Shown piece by piece: positions 58,193 through 64,000 of a stretch of DNA of 64,000 bases. The stretch spans positions 1,567,504 through 1,631,503 of the forward strand of contig NZ_GL397071.1 of the NCBI RefSeq assembly GCF_000146345.1, given 5' to 3'. The stretch's first letter is position 1. Each line of letters begins with the position of its first letter. This DNA is from Peptoniphilus duerdenii ATCC BAA-1640. GTDB lineage: Bacteria; Bacillota; Clostridia; Tissierellales; Peptoniphilaceae. The notes under the pieces were generated by a model. The model searched no databases and was not told the DNA's origin. It saw only the letters and a program-made list of their open reading frames with translations. Position numbers and translations under genes: made by a program.

Positions 58193-59410
58193 CTAAGCAA
58201 CAAGACGTTCCTGCTGTTTCTTTTTTTCCAAGCGGTTCATCTCTGCCATAGCAGAATCGAATGTAGCATGTGCGTAATAGTTCAGCGTCATGTTTATATT
58301 CGCATGCCCCATAATGTACTGCAATGCTTTTGGGTTCATTCCTGCATTTGCATAGTTAGTGCAGAACGTATGACGCAAAATGTGTGGAGTGATATGGGGT
58401 AGCTTATCCTCATGATATTTATTGTATTTCTTGACAAGGTTTTTCAACATACCATTGTAATCACTTGCCACTTTAGGATAGTCTTTCCCATTGAGAAAAA
58501 GGAAATTACTATAACCATCAATCACAACACATTTACGGTTCTTCCGATTCGCCAGCACTCGCTGAAACGCTTGATAGGCTTCTTCAACCATAGGAACTTG
58601 TCGTTCGCCACTTTTAGTCTTGGGAGTTTCAATGTAGTATCCATTTTCAGTATCTCGTAGTAACTGATGGTCTACCTTGACAAGACGATTTTCAAAATCC
58701 AAATCTGGAAGTGTCAGACCGCCAAACTCTGAAATACGAAGACCCGTTTTTAAGAGTATCAGGATTTCATCATAATTCTTGCTGTAGGTCTTATCAGCTT
58801 TCGCAAAGGATAACAGCTTTTCTTCCTGCTCCGTTGTCAATGCGACTTTAGGAACAGTATCATCATCAATGACGGTATTTAGCTGGAAGTCAAAGGGATT
58901 CTTCCGAACACAATCGTCTTCAATCGCAATATAGAATGAAGCCCTTAAAGAACGCTTATAGTTATTGATGGTTTGATAAGCATATCCATCTTCACTCATT
59001 CTAATCGCCCATTCTTTAGCGTCAGACGGTTTAATGCTGTCTATGCTCCTTGCACCTAACTTGTCCTTTGTCAAAATATCCATCAGATATTTCCGTCCAG
59101 TTTGCGTGCCTTTCTTCACATTGGGTCTTTGAGCATTCTGCTTTGCGTAAAGCTGACAAAGTGTCATTTTCTTTCCTACAACATCAATGCCATCATGAAT
59201 GTCTTTCAGTAGCTCCGCAACTTTTTCCCGAAGAGGAACACAATCACGCTTTCCTGCTGGTACTCTGTCTGTAGCCACCAGTTTCCATGAGTAGATAAAT
59301 TGCGGTTCTCCAAATGAATCTACATATTTATATAAGTATCTTCCGTCTTTTCGTTGGCTCTCCCCAGTCTTTAAAATGCGACCTTTATTGTCACGTCTTT
59401 TCTCTGACAT
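58193..59410 (-). CDS. int: Tn916-type tyrosine integrase
   Basis: 405 residues, the Tn916 length. An N-terminal arm-binding domain (GRYLYKYVDSFGEPQFIYSW) leads to a core-binding domain and the catalytic domain, with the Arg in LKTGLRISEFGGLT near 225, the HxxR in ITPHILRHTFCTNYA near 345 and the Tyr in MTLNYYAHATF near 379. It drives excision and insertion of the element. It is separated from xis by 81 bp, and both are read toward the transposon end. Confidence 0.97.
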   Translation of the reverse strand: MSEKRRDNKGRILKTGESQRKDGRYLYKYVDSFGEPQFIYSWKLVATDRVPAGKRDCVPLREKVAELLKDIHDGIDVVGKKMTLCQLYAKQNAQRPNVKKGTQTGRKYLMDILTKDKLGARSIDSIKPSDAKEWAIRMSEDGYAYQTINNYKRSLRASFYIAIEDDCVRKNPFDFQLNTVIDDDTVPKVALTTEQEEKLLSFAKADKTYSKNYDEILILLKTGLRISEFGGLTLPDLDFENRLVKVDHQLLRDTENGYYIETPKTKSGERQVPMVEEAYQAFQRVLANRKNRKCVVIDGYSNFLFLNGKDYPKVASDYNGMLKNLVKKYNKYHEDKLPHITPHILRHTFCTNYANAGMNPKALQYIMGHANINMTLNYYAHATFDSAMAEMNRLEKKKQQERLVA

Positions 59411-59491
59411 GGCTTTCGCTCCTTTCCAAAATGGAAAGAGCCTTGATACGACTTAATGCTATTTTATCATATCCAAGACCCTTTGGCGACG

Positions 59492-59695
59492 CTAGATTGC
59501 GTCCAATTTATCAATAATTTTTTCAAACTGTTTTCGCTTTATCTGAATACGATTGCCATTCATAATCAGCCAATCAGCATTTTTATTTTCATCTGCCAAA
59601 CGACGGAGCTTATTTTCGCCAATACGGAAATACTTAGACGCTTCTTCAATGGTCAGGGTATAACGCTCCCAGATAGGAATATCTGTCTGCTTCAT
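59492..59695 (-). CDS. xis: Tn916 excisionase Xis
   Basis: 67 residues starting [20 protein letters not shown], a small basic winged-helix protein with a MerR-like recognition helix ([17 protein letters not shown]). Xis binds the ends and favours excision with Int. The ATG at 59695 gives the published size; an upstream in-frame start at 59713 adds six residues within the ribosome-binding region. Confidence 0.96.
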   Translation of the reverse strand: MKQTDIPIWERYTLTIEEASKYFRIGENKLRRLADENKNADWLIMNGNRIQIKRKQFEKIIDKLDAI

Positions 59696-59713
59696 AAAAT
59701 CCTCCTTTCCCAA

Positions 59714-60156
59714 TCACACGTTAGATTTCATAAAAGTAGTTTTACAAGCAATCGAACAGCTTTAGCAAAGCTCACGGGAGTTCCACCCTTGCACGGTTCT
59801 CGTCCAACTGTACTCATTGCCTGCGACGCTTTTAACGCTCGGACTATGACGATACAGGAGTATCATTATTACGATAAGAATGTCTTCGCTGGCAATCCTG
59901 CTAAAGATTACTTCTCGGATCACTGACATGAATCGCTCGCTATCTTTACAGGGCAGGTCATGGCGGTCAGCTCCGTTGGCTCTTTTCTTATCGAAATGTA
60001 TTCGACTGCTGTTATTCAGTTTTCAAAGAACAGATGGCTTGTCAGCCTATCAAAACATACTGAAAGACAATATGCTTTGATGGAATAACAAACCTCCCCA
60101 ATCGGGAAGTATGGAAAGCTCGTCCGCACTTCCACGAAAAGAGAGATAAATCGGTG
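59714..60156. other. Non-coding stretch of the transposon between xis and orf8
   Basis: No convincing gene is seen on either strand in 443 bp. It is less AT-rich than the host DNA. The end near 60095 holds CCTCCC and GGGAAG, short inverted repeats. In Tn916 transcription from orf7/orf8 crosses this stretch to reach xis and int, so it may carry RNA signals. Confidence 0.5.
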
Positions 60157-60387
60157 CTACTCAATCTCAAATGACAGGATTTTTGTAATCAACCTGGTTT
60201 CCATTCGTCCACGTAAGACCTCATCAACGACCATACTTTGATTGCCATATTCATCTTTCATCAACCGTAGAGAGCGTTTAGCAATGTACCCTCTGTAATA
60301 ATGTAGAATCTGGTTAATCGCTTCTGTATCGCCATCACAAGCCTTTACAATCAATGGGAATGGAATTCTGGAATATTCTTTTCTCAT
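60157..60387 (-). CDS. orf8: Tn916 Orf8, helix-turn-helix protein
   Basis: 76 residues beginning RKEYSRIPFPLIVKACDGDT, resembling region-2-like helices of sigma factors (DTEAINQILHYYRGYIAKRS). In Tn916, Orf7 and Orf8 are regulators that promote transcription toward xis and int. It overlaps orf7 by 4 nt. Confidence 0.93.
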   Translation of the reverse strand: MRKEYSRIPFPLIVKACDGDTEAINQILHYYRGYIAKRSLRLMKDEYGNQSMVVDEVLRGRMETRLITKILSFEIE

Positions 60388-60809
60388 TCTTCGTTTTCCT
60401 CCTCCATAAACTTCTTGATTAAGGCTAGTCCACTGGTTCTATGCCGATAGACAGTAGAACGGTTCAATTTCAACAGGTCTGCAATTTCTGAATCGCTCAT
60501 GTCCATAAAGTAAAACAGCAGTAGAATTTCACGTTTCTTGTCTGGCAACTCACGTAATGCTTCACTCAACAAATCATTTTCAACGCCTACTGATAACCCA
60601 TTGAGTGTAAAAATCTGAAAGTCAGTTGAATAGTTATCTGTTGTCGCAAACTGGCTAACAAGATAATCGCCAACATCCGAAAAGGACACCTCACGCTTTG
60701 CAATCCTTGAAAGATAAAGCATATAATTCTTTCGCTCGTCTTCCATAGCACGTTTACAGATATAGTCAAACTGATTTTCTATTGTGGTCTGAAAAGAAGA
60801 TGGTTTCAT
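60384..60809 (-). CDS. orf7: Tn916 Orf7, sigma-factor-like regulator
   Basis: 141 residues. The C-terminal part is a sigma-70 region 4 type helix-turn-helix (LPDKKREILLLFYFMDMSDSEIADLL, LNRSTVYRHRTSG). I use the ATG at 60809, with GGGGGTGAG upstream, rather than the longer frame at 60818. It activates the excision genes in current Tn916 models. A short hairpin (CCTTTC-N7-GAAAGG) lies just before its ribosome-binding site. Confidence 0.94.
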   Translation of the reverse strand: MKPSSFQTTIENQFDYICKRAMEDERKNYMLYLSRIAKREVSFSDVGDYLVSQFATTDNYSTDFQIFTLNGLSVGVENDLLSEALRELPDKKREILLLFYFMDMSDSEIADLLKLNRSTVYRHRTSGLALIKKFMEEENEE

Positions 60810-61313
60810 GTTTCTCACCCCCTTTCTGTCTAGGAAAGGAAGTGAGCCTTGCTCGTTTATCTCCTTTCACTCTTAGTCCCAATGTGAAAGGGGGATTTGT
60901 TGCATTACTGATAAATAAACTTTGTAAAAAAGTTCTGAATAGCCAAAAAAGCATATAAACAGATTTATTTCTCTGTTTACATGCTTCTGTTATTCTATCT
61001 ATATGATTTATAAAACCACATTGGTGGACGTACTTATCTATTGCAGATAGACGACTTTTTTTGACAAGAACCCAATGTAAGGAAATTTATTGTATATGAT
61101 GTACTTCATGGCGACGTTGACCTCCAACAAACCGCCATTTGGAAGTAATATACAATATTTTAACAGCGTAAATAGCACTACCATATAACGGTTTTTTTTA
61201 TTGGCGTTTAGTAGTGCTTTTTATTAAATATAAACCTATAAACCATATAACACGTTTTTCTATACCTGTTTTTAATTCAGTAGGAACAATAAAATGTATA
61301 GAGGTGGTCTACT
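60810..61313. other. Regulatory intergenic region between orf7 and orf9
   Basis: 504 bp without a sure gene. It holds two hairpins near orf7 (CCTTTC/GAAAGG, and CCTTTCAC with GTGAAAGG at 60863-60891) and, on the orf9 side, a terminator-like structure at 61174-61223. The orf7 promoter on the minus strand should lie here. Confidence 0.6.
61174..61223 (+). terminator. Terminator-like hairpin upstream of orf9
   Basis: AGCACTAC (61174-61181) pairs with GTAGTGCT (61211-61218) over a 29-nt loop containing TTTTTTTT, followed by TTTTA on the plus strand. Confidence 0.55.
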
Positions 61314-61667
61314 ATGCGTAAAAAAGAAGATAAATATGATTTTAGAGCCTTTGGTTTAGCCATTAAAGAAGCTCGATTGAAACGAGGTTTAACTCGTGAA
61401 CAAGTGGGAGCATTGATTGAAATTGACCCACGGTACTTAACTAATATTGAAAATAAAGGGCAACACCCCAGCATACAAGTTCTTTATGACCTTGTATCGT
61501 TACTTCATGTTTCCGTTGATGAATTTTTCTTACCTGCTAATAACTTGGTAAAAAGCACCCGACGATTACAGATAGAGAAATACATGGATAGCTTTACAGA
61601 CAAAGAACTATCCTTAATGGAATCTTTAGCCAGCGGTATCAACGAAGCAAGAAACATCGAAGACTAA
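61314..61667 (+). CDS. orf9: Tn916 Orf9, cI-type repressor
   Basis: 117 residues with an HTH_3 domain ([26 protein letters not shown], then [20 protein letters not shown]). In Tn916, Orf9 represses the orf7 promoter. It is the only plus-strand gene of this part; tet(M) read-through crosses it in antisense, which is held to lower Orf9 when tetracycline is present. GAGGTGG precedes the ATG. Confidence 0.94.
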   Translation: MRKKEDKYDFRAFGLAIKEARLKRGLTREQVGALIEIDPRYLTNIENKGQHPSIQVLYDLVSLLHVSVDEFFLPANNLVKSTRRLQIEKYMDSFTDKELSLMESLASGINEARNIED

Positions 61668-61692
61668 TTAAAAGAATCCATACATAACGGAA

Positions 61693-61737
61693 AGAGCCGA
61701 TAAAATGAGATTGTATTAATCTCATTTTATCGGCTCT
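61693..61737. repeat. Perfect 20-bp inverted repeat between orf9 and orf6
   Basis: Left arm 61693-61712 (AGAGCCGATAAAATGAGATT) is matched exactly by 61718-61737 on the other strand, with loop GTATT. No long T-run follows either arm. It includes the stop codon of the orf6 frame and lies on the path of tet(M) read-through. Confidence 0.8.
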
Positions 61738-61908
61738 GCGTCTTTGCGTCTGGCTCTGTAATCACAGTTACTTTGAACTGCTTTATTTCAATTAAATTTT
61801 CTTGTCTGCATTTCGGACAATAGAGGGGGAATTTTTTTAATTCAGTATCTTCCCTTATAATCGTGTTTTATTTCCACATACAGGACACAATATCCACTTG
61901 TAGTTTAT
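61727..61908 (-). pseudogene. orf6: Tn916 orf6 (cysteine-rich KTR protein), frameshifted
   Basis: On the minus strand YKWILCPVCGNKTRL is followed by a stop (TAA, near 61856). In another frame the sequence resumes as IREDTELKKFPLYCPKCRQE and runs to a TAA at 61729. Each half has one CxxC. As I recall the intact protein it reads KTRLKIREDTE, so about 4 bp are missing. No ATG is visible; ATA stands where the frame begins after GGAGGAG. Confidence 0.8.
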
Positions 61909-62008
61909 AATAACTATCTCCTCCTTTACACTTTAATTCAAATCTTTATTAAAGAATATTTCATCTTATTTAACAAGAAACCATATTTATATAACAACAT
62001 AAAATACA

Positions 62009-63928
62009 CTAAGTTATTTTATTGAACATATATCGTACTTTATCTATCCTACTATTTGGACGACGGGGCTGGCAAACAGGTTCACCGGTAGTAACATGGT
62101 ACCCTTTTAACTCTGTTAAACAAACACTACGTCCATTTGTAAAGAAAGTTAAATCACTACGATATTCTTGAATACATCGAGCAGGGATTTCTCCACTAAG
62201 AATGACCTCATTATTTTTCAATTGAGTGTCTACGATGTTCGCACAATATTTAGGAGCATCGTTGTATGCTCGTGAAAGATATTCCTGTGGCGCATAAATT
62301 TTAAAACTAAGATATGGCTCTAACAATTCTGTTCCAGCTTTTTTTAAGACTTGTTCCAATACAATAGGAGCAAGCATTCGAAAATCTGCTGGGGTACTAA
62401 CAGGGCTATAGTATAAGCCATACTTAAAACAGATTTTACAGTCCGTCACATTCCAACCATACAATCCTTGTTCACAGCCATAGCGTATCCCCTCCATAAC
62501 TGCATTTTGAAACGATTGATTTAAGTATCCAAGAGAAACCGAGCTCTCATACTGTACTCCGCTCCCTAATGGAAGCGGTGCTACAGATAGACCAATGGAA
62601 GCCCAGAAAGGATTCGGTGGAACTTCGATGTGAATGGTATACTCTGCTTTTTTTAACGGTCTTTCCATATAAATGACTGTAGGCTCTTTTAGTTCTATCT
62701 CCACATGATACTTTTCTTGCAACAGTGCACTAATCACTTCCATTTGTACTTTCCCTAAGAAAGAAAGTATAATTTCATGTGTCGTAGAATCCACGTAATA
62801 TCGTAGAAGCGGATCACTATCTGAGATTTCCAAAAGGGCATCAAGCAACATTTCTCTCTGTTCAGGTTTACTCGGTTCAACAGTTGTTTGTAGTAGAGGG
62901 TGCGGATTTTCAATCTTTTTTCTCTGTGGCAATAGTTTTGTATCTCCAAGAACACTATTTAACTTCAAAAACTCATTTTGCAAAATAACAATTTCTCCAG
63001 AATAAGCTCTATCAATCTTACATAATTCACCATTTATTGAAGTATACATTTCTGTAACTTTTATTTTTTCTTTTTCTGATACTCTAACCGAATCTCGTAA
63101 ATGTAGTACTCCACTATAAAGGCGTATATATGCAAGACGTTGTCTTTTTTTTGTATATTCAATTTTGAAAACATTTCCGCAAAGTTCAGACGGACCTCGA
63201 TGTGTTGATGAATAAAATTTATTCGTAATCACTTCTATAAGGTTATCAATCCCTATATTGTTTTTTGCACTTCCGTGATAAACAGGGAACAGGGAACAAT
63301 TATGAAATCTTATGCTTTCCTCTTGTTCGAGTTCCAATGCTTCTAATGATTTACCGGACATATATTTCTCTAAAAGGTCATCGTTTCCCTCTATTACCGT
63401 ATCCCATTGTTCAGATTCGGTAAAGTTCGTCACACACATATTAGGATACAGTTCTACCTTCTGTTTGATTACAATTTCGGCAGAAAGTTTCTCTTTAATA
63501 TCCTGATAAACCGTTGATAAATCAATTCCATTTTGGTCAATCTTATTGATAAAAAAGATTGTGGGAATCCCCATTTTCCTAAGTGCATGAAATAATATAC
63601 GAGTTTGTGCTTGTACGCCATCTTTTGCAGAAATCAGTAGAATTGCCCCATCTAAAACTGATAATGAACGATATACTTCTGCTAAGAAATCCATATGTCC
63701 TGGCGTGTCTATGATGTTCACCTTCGTATTTTCCCACTGAAAAGAGGTTATTCCTGTCTGAATTGTAATTCCTCTCTGACGTTCTAAAAGCGTATTATCC
63801 GTCCTCGTTGTACCTTTGTCCACGCTTCCTAATTCTGTAATCGCTCCACTGTTATATAATAAGCTTTCTGTTAAGGTAGTTTTTCCTGCATCAACATGAG
63901 CTAAAACTCCAATATTAATAATTTTCAT
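62009..63928 (-). CDS. tet(M): Tetracycline resistance ribosomal protection protein Tet(M)
   Basis: 639 residues. An EF-G-like GTPase that frees the ribosome of tetracycline. G motifs: [16 protein letters not shown] near 10-25, [11 protein letters not shown] near 72 and FINKIDQNG near 127; the rest follows the EF-G domain order. The ATG at 63928 gives the standard length; an in-frame ATG at 63943 lies before the GGAGG site. The frame is intact, so resistance to tetracycline is expected. Expression is controlled by the leader attenuator just upstream. Confidence 0.98.
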   Translation of the reverse strand: MKIINIGVLAHVDAGKTTLTESLLYNSGAITELGSVDKGTTRTDNTLLERQRGITIQTGITSFQWENTKVNIIDTPGHMDFLAEVYRSLSVLDGAILLISAKDGVQAQTRILFHALRKMGIPTIFFINKIDQNGIDLSTVYQDIKEKLSAEIVIKQKVELYPNMCVTNFTESEQWDTVIEGNDDLLEKYMSGKSLEALELEQEESIRFHNCSLFPVYHGSAKNNIGIDNLIEVITNKFYSSTHRGPSELCGNVFKIEYTKKRQRLAYIRLYSGVLHLRDSVRVSEKEKIKVTEMYTSINGELCKIDRAYSGEIVILQNEFLKLNSVLGDTKLLPQRKKIENPHPLLQTTVEPSKPEQREMLLDALLEISDSDPLLRYYVDSTTHEIILSFLGKVQMEVISALLQEKYHVEIELKEPTVIYMERPLKKAEYTIHIEVPPNPFWASIGLSVAPLPLGSGVQYESSVSLGYLNQSFQNAVMEGIRYGCEQGLYGWNVTDCKICFKYGLYYSPVSTPADFRMLAPIVLEQVLKKAGTELLEPYLSFKIYAPQEYLSRAYNDAPKYCANIVDTQLKNNEVILSGEIPARCIQEYRSDLTFFTNGRSVCLTELKGYHVTTGEPVCQPRRPNSRIDKVRYMFNKIT

Positions 63929-63966
63929 GTGATTTTCCTCCATTCAAAAACCCAAAAGGGCATAAA

Positions 63967-64000
63967 AATCCCAGTGATAAATACTTTTATCACTGGGATT
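63967..64000 (-). terminator. tet(M) leader attenuator terminator
   Basis: On the minus strand AATCCCAGTGATAAA pairs exactly with TTTATCACTGGGATT around a 4-nt loop and continues into TTTT. In Tn916 this terminator follows the orf12 leader peptide; slow translation with tetracycline allows read-through into tet(M). The leader peptide itself lies beyond the window. Confidence 0.92.

Larger units (their letters stand above)
58014..64000 (-). mobile_element. Tn916-family conjugative transposon, int end to tet(M) (partial)
   Basis: The gene set and order int, xis, orf8, orf7, orf9, orf6 and tet(M) are those of Tn916/Tn1545. The left boundary is inferred from an AT-rich site TTTTTT-ATATTA-AACAAAA (58008-58025), which fits the T-run, 6-bp coupling sequence and A-run pattern of Tn916 insertions; it may be off by several bases. 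The window ends at the tet(M) leader, so the conjugation genes (orf24 to orf13) should follow. Base composition is less AT-rich than the flank. Confidence 0.95.

Noticed and set aside
60766..60954. Minus-strand 62-residue frame upstream of orf7
   Set aside because: It overlaps the orf7 start in another frame and spans hairpins of the regulatory region; no family resemblance and no good ribosome-binding site.
61277..61474. Minus-strand frame opposite orf9
   Set aside because: It is the shadow of orf9, which is a recognised HTH repressor with a good ribosome-binding site.

Overview
The window is a chromosomal segment of an AT-rich, Gram-positive, anaerobic-type Firmicute, interrupted near its right end by a tetracycline-resistance conjugative transposon. 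Gene order (ylxM-ffh-rpsP-khpA-rimM-trmD-rplS; ruvCAB-queA-tgt; xseAB-ispA-tlyA-recN; scpAB-rluB-cmk-plsC), an ispH-rpsA fusion, a three-repeat Rho and ammonia-type asparagine synthetase point to Clostridia/Tissierellia, with a Peptoniphilaceae-like anaerobic coccus the best guess. That placement is inference; no rRNA or other species marker is present.

Layout. 1-3.7 kb (+): SRP/ribosome operon. 3.7-13.4 kb (+): a GH18/SH3 surface hydrolase, a zinc phospholipase C-like protein, asnA, an unknown 258-residue protein, then ruvC-ruvA-ruvB-spoIID-like-queA-tgt in one overlapping unit. 13.4-17.3 kb: larB-larE-larC, which make the nickel-pincer (NPN) cofactor, divergent from an unusual gene joining a molybdopterin-binding-type domain to a helix-turn-helix. 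17.3-18.5 kb: lexA and a divergent yneA-like SOS division inhibitor, with six LexA-box-like 12-mers between them. 18.6-26.3 kb (-): FHA-ftsW/rodA-PBP-ispD-ispF-transaldolase-glpX-rho. 26.4-32.8 kb: recX with a GIY-YIG gene, a two-component system with a lipoprotein and a small membrane protein, and a MATE exporter.

32.8-54.6 kb (-) is almost continuous housekeeping coding. It holds guaB, cdaR, cdaA (c-di-AMP synthesis), a DUF5317-type membrane protein, a FolD-like protein that lacks key catalytic residues, ispH-rpsA, plsC, cmk, rluB, scpAB, nucleoside phosphorylases, recN, tlyA, ispA, xseBA, nusB, an Asp23 protein and efp. Several isoprenoid genes (ispD, ispF, ispH, ispA) lie in the window but in separate operons. 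54.6-57.9 kb (-) holds a compact set of four type IV pilin-like genes and a PilO-like gene without motor, platform or peptidase.

From about 58.0 kb to the window end lies the int end of a Tn916-family element, in order int, xis, a non-coding stretch, orf8, orf7, orf9, a frameshifted orf6 and tet(M). The window stops exactly at the tet(M) leader attenuator, so the conjugation module lies outside. The element ends about 85-95 bp upstream of the PilO-like gene, so it separates the pilin operon from whatever preceded it.

The observations I rate most worth checking are the tandem LexA-box array, the MPT-domain/HTH protein beside larBEC, the FolD-like protein with substituted active-site residues, and the pilin cluster cut off by the transposon.
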